From assembly GCF_019175385.1 (NCBI RefSeq), contig NC_083340.1, positions 22,642,336 through 22,706,335 of the forward strand: a stretch of DNA of 64,000 bases, given 5' to 3'. The notes under the pieces were generated by a model. The model was not told the DNA's origin. It did not search any database and was given only the letters and a program-made list of their open reading frames with translations. The DNA is from Lycium barbarum (taxonomy: Eukaryota; Streptophyta; Magnoliopsida; Solanales; Solanaceae). The position numbers and the translations under genes are program-made. Every line of letters begins with the position of its first letter. The first letter of the stretch is position 1. Of this stretch, positions 43,874-57,700 are shown in pieces.

Positions 43874-46620
43874 ATCTTAAGGAAATTATGATCACTGTTA
43901 TTATTTTTCTGTATTCTGCTTTGTTTGAGACAAAACGGGGAAAAAAATTATTTTATAGAAGAAATTGTGGGTGAAGTGCACGTTGTTGGTCTGCTACTGA
44001 TTCATAAAGTCGGTTGCATTCCGGAAAGTCGTATTCAATCCGAAAAGTCATAAGAGAAATTAAATTATGAAGTTATCTGCTCTCATTCTGTGCTTCCTTG
44101 ACGACAAAGTTCAACAAGGCTGTGTTTATCCGGAAATACACTGAAAGTAACGATTGGACTTTTACAGAACATAAGTCATCTTGGGGCTTATAAGAGAGAA
44201 ATGGAAATGGACAATTCCTGGAAATATGGCCTCTACGAAACGTCACTAAATTGACGGGCAGTAGTCAAATTACCAAACTAATGCTCCTGGCACATAATCT
44301 TTACAAGGTTTTCCAATGGAAGATTTTTTTTTCCAGTTAGATCCGTGCACTAATTAATAAAACAAAAGTTGGAGGTTGTGATTGTAGAGAAGTTCGGTTC
44401 AACTTCGATTTTGATGGAAGATCTACAATTGATGTCACTTCAAGGAGACGTTACTACAAGCAAATTTTACTAGTTGCTGCCTGTTGATATTATTTTCATG
44501 GTTAAAGATTTGTTTGGACACAATGCCACTCCTTGTGTGATCAAAGTCACATAGTTACACGCTGCATATTAAATAGAATGTGCAACATACATTACTATGA
44601 CTAACCTCTTCTTTTTATTGTGGCTATTCTTGAACGGTCACATTCTTTCACCATGCATTAGGGTGAAGAATATCTATTAGTCGAAGGAGTGGCCGGGGAA
44701 AAATTTGATGATGTCAAAGTATTTATTAATTAACACTTTCATAGCGAAAGACGATGCTGAAGAAATCACTGAAGCAAAGAGATCGAAGGTCACATTTGAG
44801 GTTAAATACGATTTCTTGCTCTCTTCTGGAATTGTATTTTAAAATTCAAATTTAAACCAACTTTTGCCTAAATAGTGGTTTCAGTACCTTATGGGGTGAA
44901 TTGCCAATGGAAGGCATTGGACTTTTGACATAATACTTTTTGTGTAAAAGAAGAATTTTAATCATCTAGGGCACTGTGAAGACTCTTGTCCATGTTTACG
45001 ATAAGTTTGATGATGTCCTTATTGAAGAGCAAGTAATTAGCCATTGCTATAAAAAGGGTAAGCGAAAAGGAAATTTTAATCTAAATTTGATTAAGAAAAT
45101 AGAGATAACAAACGGGAGTATTGAAGGAATACGAAATAGCAAGAAACCAGTTTCGTTTAATCTTTTTCCATTTTGTGCCTTCATTACTTACAAGTTTCAC
45201 AAGGGTTGGAAGTCTAAGTGCATACTAAGTCTATCCCTGTTAAGCCTGGCAGTGGAATCATACGAATTTTGTGGTGTTTTACCTTTGTTGAAAATGATTC
45301 CAATCTTTGTTCAAAGTGGCGAAATTTTTTCAAGGGAAATGTTGTGGCTTCATATTTCCAGTACATTGTGGATTTGATCCAATGTAATTAAATGTATTAG
45401 AATGCATTTTTAAGGAAGAAAAGTTCAAGCCACTATTTGTAAGTAAACATACGAATACATATATATATTATCGGACTGCTTAATGACAGTCGTGCACTGC
45501 ATCTTAAATTATGAAACTGTTTCTTGGAAACATATGTATAATTGGACATATACTTATGTATATAGGAAATTGATAAAGAATTTGGCAAAGAACTGTACTG
45601 TGTGTACTCTCTGTTTTTAGGCCTTCTGTATTATGCTTGTGGGAGACTAAATCCTAGTGATTTCTATTCCCATTTTGGATATTAAAATCTTTGAATTTTT
45701 CCCCCCTGTTATTGAGATTAAAGCCGTCGTGACTTTCTACTCCGTTTTCCGGTTTAAAGATTAAAAACTGTACCAACTAAATCTGTTTATTTGTATTCGG
45801 TTTGAAAATATAAAAACATCGCCGTTTTATTAATGTGACGAACAGAAAGGTAACAATAAAAATTCAGAGTGGAGTTACGACCGTCGTCTGCTGCGAAGAA
45901 CGATGTAACTCAAAATCCTAAAGGCACAGTTTTGTATGAAACAGTGTATTTGTTGGATCATGTGCTAACTATATTAGATTGGATCCAAGCACAATTCTTT
46001 TATTACTAATTAATATAATTAATTTCTTAAAGGGACAAGTGACATGAAGTCAGTGGGCTTGTGCATAAGGTTTGACTTAGTATAGTCCTTGGCAAACATC
46101 AATGTGAAATTTTTGGCTATAGAAGATCCATATATGGTTTGCCACAATATGGGTACTGCTCCAGTAAATTCTCTCAATTGAAATGGAATTTAATTTTTTT
46201 TCATTAATATTGGCTCTTTCTGGACTATTCTTTATGTTGAGGATATTAACAAAATTGAATTGGTTTGGCATCTCCGGAATGAGATCATAGTGGATTTCGC
46301 ATGATCAGTCATTAAGTATTAATGATCATTGCATCAGTTGATATGAATACGGAGGAAAAAAAAAAACATTCCTCCATTTGTGGCTTTGATCTTTTTCTCA
46401 CGTGTGGTCCTCCACTGGAATGAAGAAAATAAGTCCATTTGATGCATTGCATATTTGGCACATCAAGGAAATTACCATCCTATGAAATGACAGGAATGAC
46501 GATTATTAATTTCCATTGAATAACTATATTTGAAATATGGCATTAATTATTCATCTGCCTGTTACACATAACAACCAAATAAACCGCGGAAAGAAAGAAT
46601 TAAATATTAAAGGAGATGAT
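43874..46620 (+). other. Copia-C internal region of unknown origin
   Basis: About 2.7 kb in the place of gag, protease and most of integrase, yet I see no gag motif, zinc knuckle or protease. The largest frame is 44976-45377 (133 codons, HVYDKFDDVLIEEQVISHCY at its start), which I do not recognise. It could be heavily decayed gag or captured sequence. Confidence 0.4.
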
Positions 46621-46930
46621 GAATGTCTTGTTAATAAGTTCTGGTTTACCTAGAACTTGTGGGGAAATCTATCCTTATGACTACCAGAATACTCAATCGA
46701 GTGCCTATAGAAAAACACAATTTATTTCATATGAAAAATGGAAAGGAAGAAAGCCCAACTTGAATTACTTCAAAGTGTAGGGGTGTTTGGTTAAAGTGCA
46801 AGTTCCTAAACCTAATAGGGTAAAAATAGGACCGAAAACAGTTGATTGTGTTTTCGTAGGATGTGCCACCAATAGTAAAGGATATCAGTTTCTGGTTCAC
46901 AAATCAGAAAAGTTTGACAGATTCAGAAAA
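46621..46930 (+). pseudogene. Copia-C integrase C-terminal fragment
   Basis: Frames here read as the end of a Copia integrase: RILNRVPIEK, then YEKWKGRKPNLNYFKV, GPKTVDCVFVGCATNSKGYQF and LVHKSEK. Stops and shifts interrupt it. The RT domain that should follow is essentially missing. Confidence 0.8.
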
Positions 46931-47479
46931 TGTTGACTTATTGACATTATTCTATTATGTCAACCCCACGATATATGTCCTTGATGATATTGACATGGTA
47001 TGCCCTTGGTAGTATTGATATGGTAGTTAGTGAAATATTCACATAACTCGTTTTGTCTTGGTAAGGACTAGTTGATCGAACTGCTAATTTGATGAGGTTG
47101 ATCATATGTCTTTCATTATAGGTCATGTTCATTAATTTCGTGACAGGATGTCACTTGGAAGGTTGTGACTTTTCATGATAAAATGTGTCTGTTGAAAGAC
47201 AATTATTTGAAAAGACAAGACGGTTCATTGAATGTATAAATTCATTGGCTTATAAATCGAAGAACCAATTGATGATAATGATAAATATCAACAATAGCTT
47301 GAATTTTCATATCGGTGAATGTGCTATCAGTTGGATATTTGAAGAAGTAGACTTACAAGAAGTGGAATGGTTGAGAAAATATATATTTTTTAAAAGGTTG
47401 TGGCCACAACTGATGTCAATCATCCACGAGTGTTATGATGTCACTTTAAGTGTAGTCACAGTCTGCAATATATCCTATT

Positions 47480-47990
47480 GTATAAGCTTTGTTTTGCATT
47501 ATAATAAAAATTATATCACCGGGTTGTTCGAAACAAAATCCACGAGTGGATGTGTTGTTACCATTGGTGGAGGAGCAATGTCGTGAAAATCGTCCAAACA
47601 GACTTGTATCGCTCGCTCTACAATGGAGTCTGAGTTCACAGCTCTAGATAAAGCCATTGAAGAAGATGAATGGCTCCGGAATTTCTTAGAAGATATTCCA
47701 TTCTGGCCCAAACCATTGGCACCAATATGCATACATTGCGATAGCCAAACGACAATAGGAAGGGCAGAAAGCGTTATGTATAATGGGAAATCTCGTCACA
47801 TATGACGGAGACATAATAATATTCGACAACTACTCTCTAGTGGAGTTATCACAATTGACTATGTAAAGTCAAGAGACAACGTGTCGGATCCACTTACAAA
47901 AGGCCTAACTAGAGAGGCGGTTGAAAGATCATCGAGGAGAATGGGTTTAAGGCCTAGGACAAGTCATCATGGCGGTAACTCTACCTAGTA
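47480..47990 (+). pseudogene. Copia-C RNase H fragment
   Basis: Reads as Copia RNase H: ETKSTSGCVVTIGGGAMS, TMESEFTALDKAIEEDEWL, then SRDNVSDPLTKGL to a TAG near 47988. Two in-frame TGA codons (47584 and 47803) stand where Trp and Arg are expected, both explainable by a C-to-T or G-to-A transition. A frame of about 100 codons further upstream is not recognised. Confidence 0.8.
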
Positions 47991-48560
47991 GACTGGAGAT
48001 CCCAAGAGCTAGGTTCAAAGAGATCAAACAAAGTTATGAATGACGGTTCAACATTGTCAAATAACTCAACCTATTCTCATGATGAAGACAATGTTCAGAA
48101 ACAAGGATAAAGCAGTAAGGCTTTTTAACTAGTTAATAAAGCTTAAGCTTTTTAATGGTTTCTAAGTTTGGCAAGATATGACCAGATAGTGTATCTATAG
48201 GATTACACGTTTAGAAATCACCTACGTGAGTGTGAGGTGTAAGCCGCTTCAAGGAGAATGATAGTAAAGGCCTATTTTCTATGCACTCATGAAACCAGGC
48301 GGTGTTCATGGCTGAAACGAACACAACCGTGAGAACCATAAACGGTTAAGGGTTAATTGTGTGACATATGGTTGTCTAGGTATACACCAAAGCTCGACGG
48401 TTCAAAGATATCAAATCTACCGATTGACCGAGTATATGTTCACTACGGAAAGTTCAAAGGGAAACCTACTTATCCAGATGCAATTAATCTTTACTTGTAA
48501 ATCACACACTTGTCCGTGCATTTTTATATCATAGAGTCATTCCCCCTTCATGTGGGGGAT
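47991..48560 (+). other. Copia-C 3' untranslated region and polypurine tract
   Basis: Non-coding stretch between the RNase H stop and the 3' LTR, ending in TTCATGTGGGGGAT, the primer tract. Confidence 0.7.
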
Positions 48561-49052
48561 TGTTAGGTATTTGGTGTGAATGGGAAATGAAAGTTTTATT
48601 TCCTTTGCCTTTTTCGGATTTTTTTTTTTTGCCGAAAAGGCACATGCCTTTTCAGAAAAGACACACCTATTTCCTTAACAGACACCTGTTGTTGGTTATA
48701 AATATCTAGTCATCCCTTCAGATTTTCCTAATGAAAAATTCTGAATTCTTCTATCTTCTTCTTCTGCACTTCATAAAAAAAAATTATGTGTGATTTTACA
48801 GCCTTCGAGTGGTTCGCTGTCACCAAAGTTTGCAGTACCGCTACTACGGTGAGTAAATCGTTCTATCCTGGGAGGATATATTCCACAACCTCGGGTACAT
48901 TGAGGGGAATAATTTCCTTAAGGACACACTGTGCATTCAGTGGGCTCGATTTAATTCCTACACATATTTTCAGATACTGTTCTTCTGATTTTCGTTTCTG
49001 AAATTTGCTTCTGTTTCTGTTTAAGTATATTTTCGAATACAGGTTAATAACA
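48561..49052 (+). repeat. 3' LTR of Copia-C
   Basis: 492 bp, same ends as the 5' LTR. Followed by the TSD TGTTG and then Copia-A sequence. Confidence 0.9.
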
Positions 49053-49555
49053 TGTTGAACTTAGGATTGTGAGCAAAAACAGTGTCTGCATTTTGTGATG
49101 CAAACTGGGCATCTTGTCCTCTTACAAGGAAATCAGTGACAGTGTTCATGATCAAAGTTGGTGAGTCCTTAGTGTCATGGAAAGCAAAGAAGCAGACAAC
49201 AATGTCTAGAAGCTCTAAGTCTAGCATCTACAATTTCAGAGATAACCTGGTTACTAGGTGAACTACAAGAGATTTGTGCAGATATTGCACTACCAGTTGA
49301 GGTGTTTAGTGATAGTAAAGCAGCAATTCAGATAGCTGCAAATCCTATATATCATGAGAGGATAAAACATATAGAAATAGATTGCCACTTCATAAGAGAA
49401 AAGCTTCAACGAGGCCAGATTGTGATCAAGTACATATGCACCAAAGATCAGCCTGCTGATGTATTAACCAAACGGTTGAGCAAGGTCCAGCATGAGTTTT
49501 TATTGTCCAAGCTAGGTTGCTTAAACAACTTTACCCCACCTAGCTTGAGAGGGAG
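49053..49555 (+). pseudogene. Copia-A second copy, RNase H tail
   Basis: Continues the Copia-A homology beyond Copia-C: ANWASCPLTRKS, then from 49302 FSDSKAAIQIAANPIYHERI to QPADVLTKRLSKVQHEF. It matches 10030-10530 but is interrupted by a TAG near 49207 and a deletion near 49072. The polypurine tract GCTTGAGAGGGAG precedes the LTR. Confidence 0.85.
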
Positions 49556-49759
49556 TGCTAAAGTATAAAAAGGCAGATTAGTCATTTTACCAGTTCAGGA
49601 AGTTAGTTATTTAACAAACTATGTGAAGTCCAAAAGTTAGTTAATTAGTTAGTTAGAAATTGCTTCTGTATATTGATCAGATTATTGAATAGAATTGATG
49701 CTCATTTCTTATACATGTTTTCTTGTTCATTTCTTCAACTCAAATCACGTTAACTAACA
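49556..49759 (+). mobile_element. 3' LTR of Copia-A, second copy (204 bp)
   Basis: TGCTAAAG...CTAACA; same length as 10534-10737, with the terminal TGTTA mutated to TGCTA. Same flank as copy A. Confidence 0.85.
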
Positions 49760-50514
49760 ATAAATTATTATTTTAGAACCTACAATAATTTAAAAAGACT
49801 AAAATTCTGAACACATAAACTTAAATGTTGAACGTTTAAACTTAAAATCCTTACTCCACATTCGATCTTGCCCTTAATTTGAGAGTTGTGCTAAGCAAAG
49901 AAGATAAGAATGATAGATCAAGATTAACAAGAAGAAAAGATCAAGAGAATTCTTCCATGAGCTCAATTTCAAGTGCAGCCAAATCATTCCTGCTGAACAA
50001 ATTCTTCAACAGAAAATCACATCATTTTTTTTGTTTGAGAACTCCCAATTTATGGACTCATAGTGAAGACCTTCTTTTGATTTTTATTATATATTTCCAC
50101 ACATGATTAAACAATTTAGTTCAATATATGATAGGAAATTAGGGATATCCCATCATTACGTCGGTGATGTGTTTTTTGTCATACATTTATTTTGTTTTAA
50201 CAAAATTAATTAATAATAATGAAATTGCTGATTAAATTCTTTGTAATTCATAATATTTATTGATTCATTGAGCTTGAAAACGAAAATAAAACCAGCAAAA
50301 GGAGTCCTTCCAAAAGTTCTGAAAATTTTACAAATACTCACGTTTCAACTCTTGTAACTGAAAATAGTTACTGCCCTAAAGTTTCAAAATACACAAGAAA
50401 ACTTCAAGATAATAATTTGAAATTTCACTCTTGAAATTTGAAACTCAATAATAGCAGTTATCTTTCAAAAAACAAAATAGAAAAATGACTAGTCAACTCT
50501 ATTTCTACTATAAA

Positions 50515-50642
50515 ATTTTAGCAATCCATTGAACGGAAGAGTTATTCAACGAATTGTTAAACACCAAAATTTTGTCTCTAGAATGGGTCGTGTAGATAGG
50601 CCTCAGCTTACATGGGCCAAAAAAATATTGCAACGAAGTGCG
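50515..50642 (+). other. Extra 128-bp block in duplication copy B
   Basis: Copy A reads CTACTATAAA-tata-TCTTTATCTG. Copy B has about 128 bases in place of the four. The block has an open frame (GRVIQRIVKHQNFVSRMGRV, about 50532-50592) without in-frame stops across its length. No TSD or inverted ends, so it looks like filler DNA captured at a repaired break. Source unknown. Confidence 0.6.
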
Positions 50643-50715
50643 TCTTTATCTGCAAAGTCCAATCGATCAGCTGGAAGATCCAGCCCACTGTTAAAATTTG
50701 TTTCCATATATTTAA

Positions 50716-51407
50716 GGGAAAACATCACTAATTGCCCCGAACATACAAAATATTTACGCTCCCATGCCCACTCCCAAACTATTTTCGCTTCTACCCCCAC
50801 CGGTTGAAAATATTTACCTAACGTGCCCCTCGGCCAAACCGCTTCCTCTCCATGATACCATCACAGTATATTTATATATCATGATGGTATCATGGAGGAC
50901 TAATAGAAGAACTAAAACAGTCCTCCATGATACCATCTCAGTATATATTTATACTATGATAGTACCATGGTCCTAAGGAATGTCTCATTGAAGGACTGAA
51001 ACAGTCCTCCATGATACCATCACAGTATATGTATATAAAACGATGGTATCATAGAGGTTTTTTCCGAGAAAAGTGTGTCATTTTTAATAAATGAACATAG
51101 GTCATTCATAATACCGTCTCGGTATATTTAAATACCATGATGGTATCATGCACGACTAAGAGAAGGATTGAAGCATCTTCCACGATTCCATCTCAGAACA
51201 TTTATATACCATGATGGTATCATGGAGGCTAACAGAAAGACGAAAGCATCTTTCATGATATCATCTCACTTTATTTATATATCATGTTGGTGTAATAATT
51301 GAGGGCATCTCGAGTAAATATTTTTAATTTTTTCTGGGCGTACAAAAGTAATGGGGGTATGGGCAGGTAAATTTTTTTATTTGAGGGGACATGCGTGATC
51401 TTTCCCC
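50716..51407. mobile_element. Mutator-like inverted-repeat element with hairpin minisatellite, copy B
   Basis: Same element and same 9-bp TSD TATATTTAA (50707-50715 and 51408-51416) as at 11547, so it was duplicated with its flanks. The hairpin units (GATACCAT...ATGGTATC) have diverged between the copies. Confidence 0.7.
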
Positions 51408-51743
51408 TATATTTAATCAGGCTCATAGAGGTTTTCAGAAGAGAATTTTATACGGATAAAATTGTTTTTAAGTCTTAATTATATTGTTTGGGTATTTATA
51501 CTTGTAAATTTAATAATATTTTAGCAATTATAGCAACATAATTAAAAAAAAAAAGCGAGGGATTAAACTCCAATCTTCTCCATTTTAAGCTCTAATTCCC
51601 CCCTCTTCTCTCCATCTCTCTTTTGTTCTCAGCAAACACACTCAAACCAGTAAACTCTTTTAAAAGTTCCTTTAACAACCATTAAAAAGCTTCAAAGCTT
51701 TAAACTCGAAAATTGAATTTTACGTTTGTATTTGTTTGGATTA

Positions 51744-54700
51744 TGTCACGACCCAGCCCCGTGGGCCGCGACTGGTGCCCTACTTGGACACCCAGACAGA
51801 CATACAAACCAAATCGTCAGATTAAGGCTTAACTCAGATTTCTTATTCATCATCTTAAACAAAAGTGAAAAATAAATAATATCTTAAGCGGTCGCGTATA
51901 CAGAATATCATATCAAATCAAAAGGGTCGGCGTAATACACATCGCCGTACATATGCACATGTATAAATATACAGGCCATTTTGGCCGTATCCAAATCTGA
52001 TAGGTTGGCGGAATGTACATCGCCAGATACATATACGTGTGCAGACAAATGGGCCGTTTTGGCCATACTAGCAAGCGGGACTGCACTAAAACGCAGATCA
52101 TGCACAAACAAACACACACGTGACCCATGACCCACATATATGACTACAGGCCTCTACAAACCATATAGGAATCATATGACGGGACAGGGCCCCGCCGTAC
52201 CCCAAATAGTCAAATATACAGAAGCATATGTATGACAAAAAGGCATATACCAAAGTGTGGGCTCCGAATCAAAATGGAGCTCTCTGTAGTAGCAGAATGT
52301 GTGGCCTACACTAGCAGATCACGAACCTCTGTACCTGCGGGCATGAAACGCAGCCCCCGAAGAAAGGGGGTCAGTACGAAAGATGTACTGAGTATGTAAA
52401 GCATAGAGTACAGAAATCCAAATCATAACTGAAGTGAAAGGTACAGAGAGAAAATACCGAATCAGTGCATCAAGGTCTGTGCTGAAAGCATATATATATA
52501 TATACCATGCAAGTAAAAATCATGCACAAGGCTCAGGAACGTGGTCAGCACTCCGACGCTGGTGCCACACACAGCATAACTCCAGAAGGTTTCAAATCTC
52601 CGTACATCTCCGAACATAACATATCACATCATCAAATCATATCATAAGCCATATCACAGCATAACTCCATAAACGGTACCCGGCCCTATGGCAAGGTCTC
52701 GGGAACCGTAACACAGCATACGGCCGAATACATCATAGTGTGCACGATCACAAAACCGGCCCGGGAACCGGCGAACGATGTCATAATAGCAGGCACGAGC
52801 AGAGTAGTGCGGAAATCATATGCATATACATAATTAAATTCCCAGACTCGACAAATAAGTACGTATACATATATTTGAGATCAGAAGGTCCAAAGTAAGT
52901 ATCGAGTCTGTCGGAAGTAGCATACAAAAGATATAAGTGTCACGACCCGTCTAGGGGCCGTGACGAGTACCCGATACTTGTACCGAGCACCCCTTGTCTA
53001 TCGTTTTACCTTTACCTCTTAGCAAGCCATGTAAACAGAGCCATTTTTTTTTTGAATATTAACATTAGCGGCGTCATTCTGAACATAGACTAATAAACTT
53101 CGTTATCACTTATACATCAACATTAACATGCCAAAACACCATATATCTAACTGTACTTAACTGACTGTACATAATTGTCTACGAGCCTCTAGACATAGTA
53201 CACTTATACATAGAAAGGGCCGGGTGCTGCCGTGCCCGAATATACATACACAAAATAGTACCGCAGAAGTGAGGCTCCGGAATAACTGGAGCACTGTCAA
53301 CACTGCTGGTAGAGCTTCTAAGTATCAAATCCGCCTGTCTGCTGACCTGCGCGGCATGAAACGCAGCGTCCACAAGAAGGGACGTCAGTACGAATAGTGT
53401 ACCGAGTATGTAAGGCATGAATAGTAGCATACGGAAAGTATAAAACGGAAATAACGACATAAGAGAATAATAGCACATGTCCTGAGGTAGAAACATAACC
53501 TGTATATATATATACCCTTGGCAGGTGCTATGCGTACTTAGCTTTCCTTTAAGAATCTTTCCTTGTTCATATACATATACATATAAAATAGGACATCTCA
53601 TATTGCCGAGGCGTCGGCAGCCGATCCATTTAACCATAAATATACACATCCCGCGTCTGGGCATCCCGCGTCCGGGACGATATCATATCATGTAATGCCA
53701 ACTGATCAGGTGGATACGCGTTCATAACGCTCTGCCCTTACCTCCATTTTCCCCGTATACATATGCATATATCATGTACATATATCAACGTCTATAGCGC
53801 TCTAGCTCTTTTATCATATACATATACGTGTGTCATGTAGGTACATCAGCGTCTATAGCGCTCTAGCTCTTTCGTCACGTGCATATTTTAAAAATATATA
53901 CGCATATCCTACATACATTTACATGTCTTATATGCATTTACGTATCCTATAAACATATATCTCATATGCACGCAGGAGAGCCCAAAGAAGCATCATGTAG
54001 TCATCGGAGTGACGTAAAGTCGGTAACCTCCGATTACATTATAGAATACTCGTGATCGCTTTGTCTCACCTTGAAGGAACGAGTATTTTAAGGTGAGACT
54101 ATCAACGGGGAATAATATTAAAGTAAACGTAGAATGAAATCGGGGCATCATAGATGACAGTTCATAGACTTTGAAATCTTTTAGAAAATAAAGTCATAGC
54201 TAGGAAATATAAATAATATTCAAAAATTAGTTTATCATTTTCATGTTTACATAAGATACTTAGCTTAGTCATCTTAGTCATAGAGTCGTTCCGGTAGTAC
54301 GTATCATAGGCATATTCTCTTATCTAACATCATTGTTATCATTATCGTCATGGAAGTGCCCTCGTTAGAGGAGTCACAGTACTTATCATTTGGTAACGAA
54401 ATCGGGATAAAAGTTCCCTTTGGATTCACTTTAAGTAAGTCAAGCAAGACTGTAAGGAAAAATCCGAGAGTAGCGGGCCCACCTCGGGCCGGATGGGGTG
54501 ACGTATATTATTTACATATATTACGTGTCATGTCATTACTTGTGAGAGTTCTAGGGTAATCGGGTCCCACTTATGCAAGTTCTAAGGTTTTAAGAGGTTT
54601 TTCCATCATTTGTACACTTTCTAGTTCAATTCTATTGAACAAAAAGTGGAAAGCTTTAGGTGCGGATTCCGGGGACTAGGGTTGACCCCGAGGCTCGTAC

Positions 54701-57700
54701 CCGACTTATTACATCTAAGATATGCCATAGAAAGAAGAGTGAAGCCTTACATACCTCTTTCCGCTTCTTTTGCTATTCCGAATTCACGTTGCTATCTCGT
54801 CAAAATCTGCAAATTGGTCACATTTACCCAAACTTTCATTAGGGTACTTAGAGTTAGAATCTTAAGGAACCACTTGGCTACCGAAATTTCGACAGCACTT
54901 CCTCTGTAAATATACCATCCTCAACATTCAACATAGCCAAATTCTCATCAATCAACCCACTTGTGATACAACTATTTAATAACTTTATTTCCGTAAAGAA
55001 GTTGAAATTAGTACTAACAACATCAATAATAACATCCCCAACATCCTACAAGATAGATATATGTATATTTCGTCCAATTTCTCTTCAAATCTCAACCCAC
55101 AAATTAACAACATCAATACAACAAACTATCGCCTTGTTCTTGCCATTATTTCTTAATTCATATTGATAGAGAAAGAGATTCAACAAATTCATACCTTGTT
55201 TTTCATGAAGGTAGCCAAATCTTCAACATTTACTTGTTTCCAAGCCACTCCAACTCCAAAATGAAATCATATTTGTGACTATGCGTTGTCCGGACTTCGA
55301 TTAGTACTTCGTAGCTTGAAATTTCGCCCAAAATCCTCACTTTTATGTGGGATTTAAGGGCCCTTTTTCTTGCTGATTTTTCTGGAATGTTTTGGAACAT
55401 TGGAGCATATTTGTGATGAAGAAAAATGGATTTTTGACCCTTTTATATTAAATTGGGTCGGCGTACTGTAGCTACAGTACTGCTGCAGTACTGTAGCGGT
55501 ACTGTAGCAGTGCTGTTTCTGCGCGACAGTTCAGTTTGTAACGTCTATAATTCTCTCCTCCGAGGTCCTATCAACGAGCGGTTTGTTACATTATAAACTA
55601 GACTCGACGAACTGCATTTTAGGCTTTTGAAACGCCTTAAAACTCCAACTATACATGGCGATATACCCCTCCAAAGTTTACTAAAAATCCTTCCAGCATT
55701 TCTCAAATTTTCATCGAACTTATTTTCTTCAATTTGCTCGATCTCGAAATATTCCGAAACTCTCCATACATGATATTTATCACTTATTATACTAATAATG
55801 ATCATGTTCTCGTGTTTCAAAATACTCTTTCCCGATTACGACTTACGAGATCGTAATTCACCCTCTTTCTTCGTTGTTACGTACTTTCCATGGCTTGTGC
55901 TTTTCAAAACATTATGGGACGTCTCCGACACTCCCTTACTACGGTGAGGTAAATGTCATACTCTTGCTCTGAAAACGCGGGGTGTAACAATAAGCTTTTA
56001 AATTTACAAACTTTCGATAATATACTTCATAAGTCTTTTTCTGAAAAGTCAGTATCGTTCACATTTAAGGAACTCTCAAATAACTTATGGAACAAATCAA
56101 ACGGAACCTTAGGTTTATAGGCAAAAGTTTCCTTTTTTATATCATACGAAATTAGATCAAATCAGACAAACGAAAGAAATCTCGGGGTAATGGGCCCACC
56201 TCGGGTCAAGTCGAGGTGGCGGACATAAATCACGAACATTAGACTCTATGGAGTCATCCATGAAAGTTTCAAAGCGATTCTATCATATTTGTGCAAGTTG
56301 CGGATGTTTGAACAATTTTCCAACAAAACATACAATTTACAGTTCAATTGTATTGAATGAATAGTACCAAAAATCAAGCTCGGATTTCTATGAACAGAAT
56401 TGTCCCCGAGGCTCAAATCTCGACCTAGTATATCTAGGACATGCCAAAAGAAGAAATGGGATAGCTTTACATACCTTTTTCACTTCTTACGCTCGTTCAA
56501 ACTCAATTCCCGTTTCGTCCGAAATCTACAATTGGTCATATTTACCAAATATCAATTTCAAGCCTTTAAGAATCCAATCTTAATTCATACTTGTCTACGG
56601 AAATTTGGGCAGCATCTCCCCTATACATAGAGCATCCCCGAGAATTTAACTCGGCCAAAATAATTCAACAACAACCCAACAACAACAACAATCACTACAC
56701 AACACAATATAGCATAACTAGTCCTCTTTCCAACATAGTGCAATAACTTTCATTCCAACTTCATATTTCCAAACCAATCTCAATGTTTTTACATTCATTA
56801 CTAATCAAGATCATTACAATATAATTCGGAAGGATTTCATATCATTTCTACAAAATATTCACAAGATATACAAAATATACAAATTTTCCACCAAAACCAT
56901 AATCCATCCAAAACTTCTAATCTTCAATCTACATATTCATAACATATTTCCATCTTCCAATTTCATCAACCATAATCATAATTTGCACCTTAACAATTCA
57001 TTTTCATAATTACATAAATCTACCATAAAATCACAAAACTTCTCATAACCACTTAACAACCAATCTTTCATGCCAATATGGACTATTATCCTTCCAAATT
57101 CACCAACTAACATAATAATTCACATTTAGAACTCCACTTCCATAATTACATAAAAACTTCATTAAAATCACATAATTTCCTATAACTATTTCCAATAATT
57201 TTCCATGCCAACTTGAACCATTTTCTTCCATTTCCAATATAAGGTCCACCACAACTACAACTAGAATACAACATAAAATTCAACTCATCTTATTTATACA
57301 ACCTTACATACACATGCACACATGCAAACCCACTTTGTAAACTTCCATATTTCCATAAATTCTACTCATTTCTACATACTACAACATAAACCAACCTTCA
57401 TAACATAATAAAAAGGAATTAATTCTTACCTTTTTCTACAATCTTCTTCACTTGACCAAGTTGTCAACTTGAAGAAACAAGTGCTCTTTCTTCCAAAATA
57501 ATTACACCAAGTTGTAAAGGACCCTTGAATTAGTAGGAATACCACAAGAAAATAATTTTTGGAGGAAGATTTCAAGGGCTAGAATTTGAAGGGGCATGGC
57601 CAAATGCCTTGTTCCCTTAGCTCTTATTGTTCTTGTTTTCTCTCTTTCTAATTTATCTTGAAACTTCTATGAGTTATGACTCATATAAGGCCGTTTATAT

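Larger units (their letters stand above)
43387..49052 (+). mobile_element. Copia-C, LTR retrotransposon inserted in Copia-A copy B
   Basis: 5666 bp with a perfect TSD TGTTG (43382-43386 and 49053-49057) and LTRs at 43387-43873 (487 bp) and 48561-49052 (492 bp). The LTRs start TGTTAGGTATTTGG, end GGTTAATAACA, and look alike apart from a T-run region near 43440/48617. The polypurine tract CATGTGGGGGAT precedes the 3' LTR. Only pieces of pol remain inside. Joining the flanks restores the unbroken Copia-A sequence seen in copy A (near 9970). Confidence 0.9.
49053..51743 (+). repeat. Segmental duplication, copy B, part 2
   Basis: Collinear with 10020-12581 of copy A through the Copia-A tail, its LTR, about 700 bp of flank and the inverted-repeat element. 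Differences include a block at about 50515-50642 not in copy A. It stops at GATTA (51739-51743), where the large LTR insertion begins. Confidence 0.85.

Noticed and set aside
44976..45377. 133-codon ORF considered as a host gene
   Set aside because: No recognisable domain, no splice context, and it lies inside Copia-C; kept only as part of the unexplained internal region.
53179..53664. 161-codon minus-strand ORF
   Set aside because: Lies within the inner solo-LTR-like element and has no domain or matching frame in the related outer element.
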